A stretch of DNA of 64,000 bases from Heterodera schachtii (taxonomy: Eukaryota; Nematoda; Chromadorea; Rhabditida; Heteroderidae), in NCBI GenBank assembly GCA_023374025.1, contig SIJG01000056.1, positions 1-64,000 of the forward strand. The letters are read 5' to 3'. The notes beneath the pieces were generated by a model. It worked only from the letters and a program-made list of their open reading frames with translations. It was not told the origin of the DNA and searched no databases. The position numbers and the translations under genes are program-made. Positions 1 through 11,740 of this stretch are shown in pieces. Within the stretch, counting starts at the first letter, position 1; the number at the start of each line of letters is the position of its first letter.

Positions 1-220
1 CTTAAAATAGTATAATTATTTTTACTTACTTAAGGCTTAATTCCTGCAAATGATTAAATTTGATATTTATCATAACTTGAATAAATATTAGTGAACCATT
101 TAATTGAAAATTAAAACTTTTATAAACTTTTCATTTAAAATAAAAATCTTATTATTTATTTGTTTTTTTAAATTGTTTTTGTTTTTTTTTTAATTTTTTC
201 GTTCTTTTTTTTGCTTCCAG

Positions 221-397
221 CAGTTATATTACAAAAATTTATCTAGACGACGCTTGAAATGCTTAATATTTCATTTAACTAATATTAAGGAAATTGAAAC
301 GCGAAAAATATTGGGACGCAGCCATGAAAAATATAGTTCAAGCAATTATTTCACCAAAATAATGCAATTTATAATAAATTTAATTAATTTAAAGTAA
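221..397 (+). CDS. Terminal exon of an unidentified gene entering from the left (partial)
   Basis: A long pyrimidine tract ending in ttgcttccag (211-220) is a strong 3' splice site. It is followed by 58 open codons and a TAA at 395-397. The translation begins QLYYKNLSRRRLKC and contains IKEIETRKILGRSHEKYSSS, a basic, lysine- and arginine-rich stretch with no recognised domain. The earlier exons would lie before the window. The frame could be fortuitous in such AT-rich DNA, but acceptor quality and the non-low-complexity composition favour a real exon. A donor inside the frame is not obvious, so I treat it as the last exon. Function unknown. Confidence 0.4.
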   Translation, partial: QLYYKNLSRRRLKCLIFHLTNIKEIETRKILGRSHEKYSSSNYFTKIMQFIINLINLK

Positions 398-902
398 AAT
401 TAATATTTTATAAATATAAACAATTTATTGTTTAAATATTGATTTAATAGTTTAAAAATTAAAGAATATAGCTGCCAAATATTTTATTGCATTGATTAAT
501 ACCCTATAGAGAAGATGAAGAAAACCGAAAAAAATAGAGCTAATAATAATATTTAATCAGCAAATAAAAACCTAAATAATATAATTAAAAAGCCTATAAT
601 TCTTTATAAAAGCAAATATGGTAACACTTTAATTACTCTAAAGATAGTGAAATTTTTGCCAAAATAAAAAATTAACAAAAATAAGTATAAAGAAAAACAT
701 ATATTAAATAAAGAACACAGACTAAAAAATCGAACTTAAGCTCCAAATTCCGATAGACTAAAAATTTCTTAAACAATTTAAATCGACTCCATAATGTTAA
801 ATGAAGAATAGAAATACTTTATCCTAATGCTCAAGAATGCGATTGGGCAAAAATAGAAATACTCATAGAAATAATATTTAATATCATTATTAAAGAAAAT
901 TT

Positions 903-1115
903 GGCGCTAGTGAAAATTTACAGATTTTGAAAATTTTTTCACTTTTTTTGGTCTAATTTTTTTTTTTGATGCAGAATATGTTTTTTTTGATAAGAATCGT
1001 GAATAACTTTTATTCGCCATAATAATGCTATTAAACGTAGTATTCATTATTTTGTGTAAAAAAATAGACAAAAAGTGAAAAAATTTTCAAAATCGGTAAC
1101 TTTTTCACTAGCGCC
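903..1115. mobile_element. 213-bp foldback MITE with 8-bp target duplication (hAT-like)
   Basis: The ends are inverted copies: ggcgctagtg... at the left and ...cactagcgcc at the right, with complementarity continuing about 45 bp inward (gattttgaaaattttttcac against gtgaaaaaattttcaaaatc). The element is flanked by a perfect 8-bp direct repeat gaaaattt at 895-902 and 1116-1123. It has no coding capacity. An 8-bp duplication is the hallmark of hAT (and some P/MuDR-related) transposases, so the element was probably mobilised in trans. Confidence 0.8.
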
Positions 1116-1446
1116 GAAAATTTCATATAATTATAAGAATACAATTTTAAAATATTATACAGCTAAAACTTTTGCAATCTAAAAGAAGACAATTCTATGA
1201 AATGCCAAAATAGTTGCAAAAGGAATGAAATTTTATGTCATATCGGTTATATTTGCAAAAAGCGAGAGGCGAAAAGCCCAAAAACGGCGAGAGTTGGCGA
1301 GAGACGAGATTGTCCCACACCTAGTATATATGTATTTTAAAATATATGAAAAATTTAGAACTCACCTATGAATTATATTGTTAGTTATTTTAATTTGAAA
1401 GAAATTAAAAAAAATTGTAGACACTTAACTGAATATAAGTTTAAAT

Positions 1447-2103
1447 CAGGGTGCCGATCGGAAATTTTTCAAAATAAGAACATCAAGGACAAAAAAAAAG
1501 ATTTTAGGGTCAAAAATAAGAACATTTTGCAAAATTGCTTCAAATCAGTTATTTTTTAAATTTTTTCAATCTAAAATGTATTAAATACTATATTTTTTAG
1601 TCTCCCATTATTTGTTTTACAATTTTGAGGAGGAAATAGGCACATCATAAATTTCAGTGCATCCGGATCAAAAAATCAGATTTTTACGATTTTTTTTTTG
1701 CGGTGCATTTTCCCAAAAAATTTTTGGGGAACAAGCGGAGCGGAAGGCCGGCGGTGCCGATAGGCGCCGCCGGGAAAATTTTTAAAAATTTGAGTATAAT
1801 TTGTTAACAGATTTTGTCTAAAAATTGTCCAACTTTTGTGATTCTGAGCCAATTTTTACGAAAACAAAGTATTTTTGGGGTCCGGCGGTGCCGTTAAGCA
1901 CCGCCGTGTAAAAATTTGAAAATCTAAGTGAGATTACGCCATAAAATTACAAATTTTCTGAAGAATTTTAAGAAATAAGAACAAAATAAGAACAATAGCC
2001 CGAAATCAAAACATTTCTTACAAATAAGGACATTTTTATTGTGTAAGATTTGGACCATCCAAATCAGAACATTTCTTATAAATTAGAACAGATCGGCACC
2101 CTG
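1447..2103. mobile_element. 657-bp hAT-type MITE carrying two GC-rich hairpins
   Basis: The terminal inverted repeat is cagggtgccgatc at 1447-1459 and its exact complement gatcggcaccctg at 2091-2103. The flanks are a perfect 8-bp target duplication, gtttaaat, at 1439-1446 and 2104-2111. CAGGG ends plus 8-bp duplications are typical of hAT elements. There is no transposase inside. The body contains repeated aataagaacat-like blocks and two GC hairpins (listed separately) that recur elsewhere in the window, so this is the best-bounded member of that repeat family. Confidence 0.85.
1748..1906. repeat. Pair of GC-rich hairpins (ccggcggtgcc family)
   Basis: Hairpin 1 (1748-1773) has an 11-bp stem ccggcggtgcc/ggcgccgccgg with loop gata. 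Its only non-Watson-Crick pair would be G-U if transcribed in the plus direction. Hairpin 2 (1883-1906) has a perfect 9-bp stem cggcggtgc/gcaccgccg with loop cgttaa. They stand about 110 bp apart in DNA that is otherwise almost pure AT. The same pair occurs at 33615-33640 with 33750-33775, and mirrored at 44432-44457 with 44567-44592. Degenerate relatives lie near 57.42 kb and 60.10 kb. Confidence 0.75.
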
Positions 2104-2111
2104 GTTTAAAT

Positions 2112-5100
2112 ATGCATTTTTTAAATATTATATTTGTTTAAAATAAAAAGAATTGAAATTAACTAATTTCTGAATAAGTTTGATTTGTATTAAACTTTGA
2201 TAAATTATCAAATATTTTTCTTCTACGCATCACTAAATATCTAATTGCGAAAAATAAAATTTAAAACATCTGAAAGCTAAAAAATAATTACCAATTATTG
2301 CTGCTGAAAAAAGCTGGTACTAAGGTGAATAACTAATCTTGAATTAACCTTGTGAAATACTAGTAAATTTTGATAAATAAAATTAATTACTCAAAAAATT
2401 TTGCATAAAAAACCAAATAATAAAGAAAGCACTATAAAAAAATCATGTCCTCTATGCAGCAATTTTGGATTTTTTATTTTTTATTCAGTCTCTTATTTTT
2501 AGACTAACTCATCAAAAGCTATCAAATGACAAATTTATACTGGTCAAATAAAAAATATAAATTTTCAAAAATCAAACCAAAACTTATTTCATCAAATAAT
2601 AAAAAGTGACTAATAAATTATAAAAACAATTTATCTGGTATAAATCTTATATGAAATTTTGAAAACATGCCTCAAAACCCTTTTTGGACCTTGTTGAAGT
2701 AACAATTTATGCGCACTTATTTACTTATAAGTATTGGAATTATAATTTATTCAAAAAATTTCGAAAATAATTCATTTTTCGAAGTTGAATTTAAAAAAAC
2801 AACATAAAAATTCATGTAAAAATTCTGAACTAATGCTTATATGGATAAAAAAACGCATATCCTTAAATTTTGTTTTTTAATAACTATTAAAATATATTTA
2901 ATTCTGTGGGAAAAATATTTAAAAAATGAGTTTCTTTAAATTTTAATCAACAAAGAATGAAATGGAATAATACTAAATTACTAAATTAAAATTAACTCAA
3001 AAGCTCAAATAATACTTTAATTTAACTTATACCAAATACATATAAAACAAATAAATATATGCTTATAAAATAAATAGAAAATTCAATAAGTATGAAAAAA
3101 TCGGAAATAAAAATAATATAATATTAATAGTTTAAAAAAGATTTTTTTTTATTTTCATACTTATTATATTTATAGTTTGAGTAATAAATTGGTTTAATTC
3201 TACAAATAAAAAAGAGATAAAAAAGTAAAAATATTCTCTAATCTATAAATATTTTATGCTAATTATTTAACAAAACATATCATTATAGGATGTCTTAGAA
3301 TAGGAATCTCGACTATATTCGTTCGAAAACAAAGGTTGATATTTAAGATAATTATGAGTCGATTGAAAAGGCAAAATTTATAAATGATATATATATATTG
3401 TATATCGGAAAATGCATCGTAAACAAAATTTCTATAAAATATAAATTTTAAAAAATTAATTTATTAATTATTTTTACCGTTTACAATTTTATATAATTTT
3501 ATGATAATTTAAATATTAATCAATTAAAAAAGTAGCGTAAAAGTCATAATCAAAAGCAGTAAAAACTATTTGTAGCTCAAATTATTGACCATTTCTCACC
3601 ATTTATTACAATGGTCAAATGTCCATTTTTATTTATAATTCCGAAGGAATAATATCAATATCAATCAATTTAACTTGAAGCACAAATTTTATTTGTGTAT
3701 TAAAAGATAAATATTATAAAACTTTGAAATTTAAAAAAATATTAAAAAAGAGAAAAAAATTTAAAAAAATTAAAAAGTTAAATTTCAAGAATCAGTAAAA
3801 CAATTGAAAAAATTTGTTATGTTTTATGAAGATAAACGAAACATTATTATAGATTCTTATTAAAACAACAATATTTATATTTAAATTCATAAATGAATCA
3901 AAGATATAATAAAAATCCTATGCTAAATACAAAGATAAATTATATAATTGAAAAATTTCAAAAAATTCATTAAAAATTTAAAAATTATTTTATAATAAAT
4001 TAAAATAAGTATTAAGAGAATCATTATTGTAATAATTATTTTGATAAATTAATAAAAAAGCTCAAATCTTTATATTAATCTTTATATGGTGATATTTGAA
4101 TATAATAAATGTATTCCTTGTTGACTATTTATATTTTTTTAAATCAAAAATTTCTATAGGCAAAAAGTGAAATTAATTATCAATTCGTCAGAAGGATAAA
4201 AACAATAAAATTATTGTTAGAATATGGATGTCGGGTCTTTGTAATTCAAAATTTCTTATTTTCTGCAGTTTGGAAAATGCCTCTTCATTTGTACTTTAGC
4301 TCATTATATAAGTTTCTAATTAACATCAAAATCCCCAATTAAATAAATGAGTGGTCATCAATGTGAGAGATCGTTGAAATTTTGACTGAAAAGTTTATGA
4401 ACATATTAATTAATTAATCGAGAAACACCAAGGTATACTAGTCAATACAATAAAAATTATTCACAAATAAACATTAATATAATTTTTCATATGAGATATT
4501 AAAACAAAAAATTTACAATGCACTTTTTTTTAAAAACCAACAACTCATTAGTATCGTTATGATATAAAATTAAAGAAAAATGAATTAATGCTATTTCAAA
4601 AAACGATGACAAAGAATATAATGTAACTGATATTCCATAGATCACTTTAATATATCAAAAATAATAAAATTTCAAAAAGAAACACTAATTTTAAAAGAAT
4701 AACATGAAGCAATTACGGAATTGTGATAAAAGATAAAATGGAAATATAATTTTTGTCCGATTATAAATGGCATTTGAGCAATAAGAACAAGAGGAATTAA
4801 ATTCATAGAAAAGTAAAATTAAAAAAAATACAAACATGACATATTTTATAATGAAATAATATACCACAAAGGATTCATTTAATCAAGCTATGAAAAGAGT
4901 ATAAAATTTTAAGAGAAAAAAAAGAGACAGCGATAAAATAGTGACAGAGAAATGAAAATTCTACATATAATAACAAAATATTTGCTATAGAAAGAGAATA
5001 AACGATAATGAGAATTCAGTTTGAAAATAATATCAAATAAAAGCTTCATGAATAAATTATAAAAATTAACCTAAAACTAAAATTTTACTCCAAATGCGAT

Positions 5101-5350
5101 TTTGATAATATTTATGATATTTATTTAAGCAATTTCAATAATTTATACTCATTAATATATCGATAAATTATCCAATTGATTTCATTCTGTGCATGAAAAT
5201 TAAATTTAAACCAATTATTTCTGCTAAAAATAAATGATAATTAAGAAAGCTATTTTGGCTCAAAATAATATTAATATGAAATTATAACGTTATTTAAAAA
5301 TATCAAGTCTTAGATGACTGAACTTTTTCGATACAAATGAAATTTATATA
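2112..5350. other. AT-rich desert
   Basis: About 3.2 kb of very AT-rich DNA with no ORF I would defend. One good 3' splice-like site (tttcttattttctgcag, ending at 4269) precedes a 16-codon open stretch beginning FGKCLFICTL, too short to call. Several short A/T runs and a weak tandem of aaatt-type words are present. Confidence 0.5.
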
Positions 5351-5359
5351 AATGTTATT

Positions 5360-5510
5360 AGAGTAAATTGTCTTCCATACCGAATTATTTCCAACTTCCA
5401 GGTGGGCTAAACGATGAATGAATATTATAAAATTTCTCTTGCAAAGATACTTCAAATCTTTGGATAAGTTTTTATTTGAATATTTTTATTTTGTTTATTT
5501 CAGATTTTAA
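5360..5510. repeat. Diverged duplicate of 9485-9640
   Basis: The stretch around gtcttccatacc...ttccaact...gtgggct...aacga.gaatga...ttgcaaagat matches 9500-9600 with many substitutions and small indels. It is one of several old duplications within 5.3-15 kb. Confidence 0.7.
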
Positions 5511-5652
5511 TACAAACACATTTTAATAAAAAAAAAGTAATCCTTAAATTTTATTAATAATTTACTTTGATTTAAATCATTATTTTTATAGAGTATAATT
5601 TAATATTGCACCTTATTTAATTGCTTATATTTTACAGCTTCGTCAAGTGATT

Positions 5653-6184
5653 ATGAAGTCTTGTCCATGTATTGTGGTGTTTGTCATAGTTTCATGGGTC
5701 GTGACACCAATTTATTGTGACCTCTTTTTAAAGGGTAATAAATATTGTTTACTTTTGCTATTATTGTCTTTTTCATTGCTAAATTTAATTTAAATTTTAT
5801 ATTGTATATTAGAAGAAAATTTTATTTATTCATTAGTTCAAATAAATTTATATATCTTGATTATGATGATTACTGTTGTCATCATTTAAGCTTATAAACT
5901 CAACTAGTTTTCATCGATTATTGTTTTTTTTCATTGTAAATAAATTTATATATTTTTTCTATAAAATTTGTATTTTGCCTTAGCTCAAATTTTATATTTC
6001 TTGACGTGATCATTCTTTTTTGTTACGTGATCTTTGCATCGAATGCTTTGATAATTATTTCAAATAAATTTTTGAAATATTGAAAATATTTATTTACTTT
6101 TATTTGTTTTTTATTAATTAATTTCTATATGTTTGTTTTTTCGTGTTTCTCTCAGGTTATAAAATATTTAACATGAAATTTTAA
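5653..6184 (+). CDS. Candidate two-exon gene for a very small secreted peptide
   Basis: An acceptor-like site (tatattttacag, ending 5637) lies 15 nt before an ATG at 5653, as expected for a spliced-leader site. Exon 1 (5653-5734) encodes MKSCPCIVVFVIVSWVV then TPIYC and DLFLK: a textbook signal peptide with a short charged start, a hydrophobic core and a small residue before the likely cleavage at about residue 22. The donor is G|GTAATA in phase 1. A strong acceptor (gtttctctcag, ending 6155) restores the frame with GT TAT AAA..., giving YKIFNMKF and TAA at 6182-6184. The product would be about 36 residues with a mature peptide of about 14. Exon 2 is short and AT-rich, so other downstream exons cannot be excluded. 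The exon 1 call is firmer than the joining. Confidence 0.35.
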
Positions 6185-6527
6185 CAATTGTTTTTTTTAT
6201 TTTTAAATACTTTTATTCTTTTTAAATGAATTAAATTTTTTATATGATTTTTTTTACAATATCAATTTTTATTTCGAGAATAAATTCAAATCAATTATAG
6301 TTTAGCTTTACCTCGAAAATCAGCTATTTTTAAAATTTTAAAAAAGAATTTCCATAACTTTTGTAAAAAATAAATTAATTTTCTTACTATTTCTGTGTTT
6401 CGAAAATTATTTACTATTGGGTATTTTTAATTTATTAATTATTAAAATATATTTTTTTATGTTTTTGAAGTAGGGCGAATAATTTTTAATTTTATATATT
6501 AAACCAAATATTTGTATTTAAATTTAA

Positions 6528-6915
6528 TGGTGGGTGGAAATCCGGGCCCTGGATTCCCAACCTCCCGGGTCCCAAGCCCAAATCCGTCCGCGTCATGACA
6601 AATCGGCGGAAAGTGATCAGTGCTTTATTGGAATAGCATTAAAATATAATGATCGACGGATAAGCAATGGTTGGCCAACTGATCCTCGAGTGGAGAAAAT
6701 AATCAGTTTAAATAGACAAATGTGAAGGAAAAAGGCAAAGGGCTGGGAACAACAGCAGAAAAGAAATTGGTTATGGAAATAATCGAATTATGCTTTACAA
6801 AATGTTGGAAGTGGATTTATGGAGTAAAATTGCTGGGATTTATAGGCGAATTTTTGGGCGAGGAAAAGGCTAAAATTACAATCCGAATTTTGAATTCCAT
6901 TGATTGTTCCGTTTT
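6528..6915 (+). pseudogene. Isolated coding-like island, frames broken
   Basis: About 390 bp with markedly higher GC than its surroundings, starting abruptly at a ggtgggtggaaatccgggcc block. One frame (6534-6725) reads IRALDSQPPGSQAQIRPRHD and, further on, SNGWPTDPRVEKIISLNRQM. A second frame (6722-6925) reads KKLVMEIIELCFTKCWKWIY and GEFLGEEKAKITIRIL. Neither has a convincing start, and no good 3' splice site precedes the block. It could be a decayed exon set, a retrocopy or a fragment of a mobile element. I do not recognise the family. Confidence 0.25.
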
Positions 6916-8257
6916 TATTACTTAATTATTCATGACAAATTAGTTAAGTTTTTATTTATGCATTACATCAAATTTTTGCTTATCTTGAATAATTCAGCTA
7001 TTCTCATCTTATTTGGTATCCGATGACAAAATTTAATAACTAAAAATAACTTGCTTCAAAGGACTTTGAGAAATTGAGTAAAAAAATATCTAGAAATAAT
7101 GGACACCTTTATTTTATTTTTTAAAAATTTCTATGATTGTTTTTTGTTTTTTAATATTTCCATTCATGTGTTCTTCTTTTCTTTTTTAATCAAAAAGATA
7201 AAGTTATAAATAAATATTTAAATTCCATCAAATTAAACATAAATTGGTGGTTTTGATGATGTCCTCAAGCTGTGATGCTGGTTAATAGTTAGGTTTTATT
7301 AAAATATGCTTTGAGAAAAATTTATTAATTTTAATTTAATTTAATAAAGTTTTCTATTAATTTGTTAAATGTTAGATTTTTAGAGGAGTTTATACATAGT
7401 GAATTGATACGATTAATTAAGCGTTTTTATTTAAATTTTGCTGGATCAAATTAAAATCTTTTAGTTTCTTTTTTTAAAACTATAAAATAATAATTATATG
7501 AAGAAATAATATTTGTTTTTTATATTTTCGATTAAACTTAGAGAAAAAAAACCAATTAATTTTCATATAATTAATATATCCACATTTCTTGTTGATTGTC
7601 GTTGGCAAAGGAATTTGAACTTTTTTAAAATTCGTTATTAATTTTCTTTATTTGATAAATGTTTTTTTAATTACTGCATAAACTTTATTCACTTAAACTG
7701 TAGTTTAATTTAAAATTATTTTTGATATAATTCATTTGAAATTTGATAATTTTTAAGTTATTAATCTCTTTATTCACGTGATGATTTTTCCTTATTTGTA
7801 CAATTTGCTCTGATGGTAAATAATTTCTATAAATAATTGTTTAAAGAATATTTTTATGTCTCTTTAAAATGATATTTTGGTGACTAATAATAATTTTTTC
7901 AGATTTTCAAACTTAAAAAATAATTTAATTTGGTTATTCCAAAATGATGATTATAAACTAAGTACCTTGTTACAAATATTGTTTATTTTATGGTTTTATT
8001 TTTGTAGATTTTGAATATTTAATAAAAAACGCAAAAACTTAAAAAAATTTTCCTCGATTTTTTTCCAAATATATATGTTGTCTTTCAAATATGCTTTTTT
8101 GTATTTTCAGATTAACTTTAAAATATTATTTCCTAAAACCAAAAAGAATTAAGCATTTGAAATTTCGTACACTTATTTTGCCTAATTTTCTATATATTCA
8201 AGAATGTTTTCAATAATTATTGTCGTTGGCAAGTTTTAGTGGAATTTTTATGGAGTA

Positions 8258-8646
8258 AAGGGTTGTGTTTATTTAAAATAAGGACCCCCAATTTTGCAAG
8301 TTTGAGCACTTTCATGAACAAATAGGCTAAAATTTTTACCATACGTAGCAATACTAAAAATAAATCATTTTGTAGAGGATTTAGTGCTTTTTCAGTTCGT
8401 GATATTTGTTTTCGCGAAAAATTTTTTAGAGCCCATTAGGAATTTCCTTTGGAAATTTTCCCGATTTCAAGCCTTTTGAGGTTTCAGACCATAATTAAAG
8501 ATGCTCTGATCAAATAGTTGCAACCGATTTTTTTATCAGTAACAAATGTAAAGCTTAAATGAATTATTTCAGCTTTTTTAATTCTCAACTCAAAAAGTTA
8601 CAGCATTCTTTCTGAAAAAGGGTCCTTATTTAAAATGAACACACTG
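8258..8646. mobile_element. Mariner-like MITE with TA flanks
   Basis: The ends are imperfect inverted repeats of about 26 bp: ...ttgtgtttatttaaaataag gaccc at the left and gggtccttatttaaaatgaa cacactg at the right. Both ends abut a TA dinucleotide (8256-8257; 8647-8648), as expected for Tc1/mariner-type insertion. There is no coding capacity. It interrupts one copy of the diverged repeat described below, which dates it as younger than that repeat. Confidence 0.5.
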
Positions 8647-10374
8647 TAAGAGCAATTTTAAATAATGAATAAAAATTTTGTCTAAATTTATATTGCATAA
8701 TTAGGTCCAGAATATTTAAAAATCATGGACCTGAGGGTCCTGGTGCTCTATTTATCATGGTTTTTTTCATACTATTATAATTCATGCTTTTAGAAATCCA
8801 TGAATAAGAAATAAATTTACTTCCCTATTGAACAAATAAATGCTTGTTGGGGAAAGAGGAATTATAAAAATCTTTTTTAAAACACTATTTTTTAGTTCAA
8901 CGGAAATTGGAATAATTTAACGGGAGTTCTTTGTAAGAAGGGCTCAGTTTAGAAACACAATTCCAAACTTAGGAATCTTTTTAATTATTATAAAACTTAA
9001 AAAATAGGCCTCTGAACGTTTCTTTATAAATGGTTTTATTACAAAATTGATTATCATATAATTAAATATTACATTGTTTTTTTAATTTTATAAACCTTTT
9101 AATATTTACTATTTCAAATTTTTGGATTTTTCTTATCTTTTTTATTGCATATTTACACAAAATGCGTTTTTTTAATATAAAAAAGTGGCAATCCTAAAGA
9201 ATGGGGGTCCATAATTTAACTTTTTTATTTTGGGCTCAAAATCAGCTTCCGTGGGTTTCGATTGTGCTGATTACGAATCTGGACTCGGATTTGCCTAATT
9301 CCAACCCCGAACCCGAACTCTAACAAAAAGTTGAAATTTTTTCAAAATATGCCTTGAAATGAACCAAATTTTGGTAGTAAATTGATTTTAATAAAGTTTT
9401 TATATTTTTTCTTTTCTTTAATATTTTCAAATGGGTTAATTTTAAATGTCTTCTTTTTTCGATAAGCAAGTTTAATTAAATATGTAATTAAAGCAAATTG
9501 TCTTCCATACCGTAATTAATTCCAACTTTAAAGTGGGCTTAACGACGAATGAGTATTTAAAAAATTCCCTTGCAAAGATTCTTTAATTTTCGGATAATTT
9601 TGATTTAATATTTTATTTTGTTTATAATTTTTATTTTAATACAAACAAATTGTTTATTTATTTCATCTTATAAAAATGGATATTCTTAAAATTACCTTTT
9701 GAATTTTTTAAAAAGTTAAATTATTTAAATGTTATAAAAAATGAATTCATATTCAACTATAAATTTTTTTAATTATTAATTTTCCTTAATTTCTTTAAAT
9801 TATGTATTATAAATTATAATAATTTGCTTCTTCATTGTTAGATATATTTATAAAAATATTTATTTACATTTTATGCTAATTTTATCTAAGAGATTATTGA
9901 AAACATATTTAAATTAGGCATTTGAAGTTTCTTGTAATCTATGTTTAAAAATTATTAAAACTGTGTATTGTCATTGGAGATATTTGATTTGACTTAGGAA
10001 TTAGGCGAACAATTGCAATTTTAAAATAAATTATTAATTTAATTTATATGTATTTTTACTTTTCGTTTTGAATTGTCCCGTTTTTTTTTCTAAAAATTAC
10101 AGATTTTTGTTTTTTACTTATGAATATTAAAGTTTTGGTTATTAAAAAAAATATTTTTTTTGCTAACTTAAGATTTACTTTTTTAGTTTTTTTTAAAATT
10201 AATTAATATTGAATTACAGCAATTAAATTTTGGACTTAAATATTTATTGTCTATATTTAGAGACACTTTTTTTGTTTATAAATTGCTTAAAAATTATTTA
10301 ATTAATTTATTTATCAAATAATTTTTTTTATAAAGTATATGTGTTTCATTAAATTGACCCTATTTGCGTTTTAG

Positions 10375-10436
10375 CATTTAAAAAAAATTTCATCTTGTAA
10401 CGGTCTGTGTTTACCGTGTTTTGTTAGGGAATATAG
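10375..10436 (+). CDS. Small internal exon candidate, cysteine-rich
   Basis: A 62-bp exon is bracketed by a good acceptor (tttgcgttttag) and a good donor (ATATAG|GTAAAT). Only one of three frames is open: HLKKISSCNGLCLPCFVREY. It enters in phase 0 and leaves in phase 2. The Cys pattern CNGLCLPC would suit a disulfide-bonded secreted or zinc-binding protein. It lies on the same strand as the signal-peptide exon at 5653 and the exons at 11.66, 13.25 and 15.04 kb, but I could not build one continuous phase-consistent chain through all of them. Confidence 0.35.
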
Positions 10437-11656
10437 GTAAATTAACTTTTTATTTATTTTAAAAAATATGAAATTTTACAATATTAAACATAATGATTAT
10501 TTAATTTTTTTTATTATTAAAAGCCCCATTAAATTAGAAATTTGTAATTTTCTTGAACATTTATTTTGTCTAATTTTCGAAATATTAAATAGTGCGGAGA
10601 GTGCAGATGGGACTTGTTTTTGAGTGAAGGAGAATAATATTGCGATTTTAAGTTATTTGGTTTTATATATTTTTTGCTTTTTAAAGATTTACTGTATTGC
10701 TAAAATTTAAAAAATATTTCACATTTTTCAGATATTTGATCTTTAAATACTAAAAAATTCGCTTAAAATTATTACTAAGTATAATTGATTTGCCACAACC
10801 TTATTTACATAGAATTTACATGCTTAATTTAATGTAATCGATTTTTTGTGTTTCAATTTTGTGCATAATTTGAAGTTCATTTCTCAAAATATTAGATTAT
10901 TGTTTTTTGTTTATTAATTTAATATATTGTGCTCTACTCGTTAAATTTAAATTTTAGATGAGTGTTTTGATTTAGTTGTTAAATAATTTATTATATTGCT
11001 TAAACATTAATTAATAATTATTTTCACTTTGATTTTTTTTCTAAATTTTTATCTTCCATTTTTTTAAGATAATTTTTAATTTATTTGCCGCTTTTTTCTT
11101 TTATATATATATTTTTTTCAATTTATATTAATTATTGTATTACGTTGATTGTTTTTTTACGATTTTTCAAGTTCTCGTAAATAATTTTTTTTCTTAGCGT
11201 CTCAGCAAATTCTAACGTTTATTATGCAAATTTCTTCATTTGAATTTCACTAAAAGTTCTATTTTATTGATTTATATATTTCTTTATAAAAAAGATAAAA
11301 TTTAATAAAATTTCATCTAAATTTAATCAACTCTCTAAATATTGTCTTTTGTCATTGGAGAGTTTTAATGATATCGTTTTGGAGTAGGATGAATATCTGC
11401 AATTTATATGATTAATATGATATATTCTGATTTTTATTTTATTTTTGCTGTATTACTCTAATTATATTCTTATACATTATCAGCATATGTTATTATACAT
11501 ACATTTGTATTTTGTTTTCATATTAAATTGTTTTTTTGATAAAATTTTATCATAATTATTTAATATAAGCAATACCTTTAATTCAAAATAACAATTAGTA
11601 TCAAGCTTTAATTTATGATTACATATTTTTTCTTTGGTATGTGTCGCTTTTTTCAG

Positions 11657-11740
11657 GATAATGGGGTTTTATTCATAAACCAATCATGGCGCTTATTTAT
11701 CAATTCTCGATCCTTGTTTACGAAAAATGACATAGGAAAG
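11657..11740 (+). CDS. Internal exon candidate
   Basis: A strong acceptor (gtgtcgcttttttcag) is followed by 28 codons in the only open frame: DNGVLFINQSWRLFINSRS then LFTKNDIGK. It ends at a donor AAAG|GTTCAA (phase 0 in and out). The frame also runs on upstream and downstream as a 79-codon ORF (11615-11854), but the flanking parts are low-complexity hydrophobic AT translation. Composition of the central part is protein-like. The gene is unidentified. Confidence 0.35.

Noticed and set aside
1197..1340. 47-codon ORF beginning MKCQNSCKRNEILCHIGYIC
   Set aside because: Cys-rich and with raised GC, but no clear splice or start context; the gcgagag words look repeat-derived.
6530..6620. GC-rich block considered as a tRNA or tRNA-derived SINE head
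   Set aside because: I could not find A and B box promoter words in correct order or a cloverleaf.
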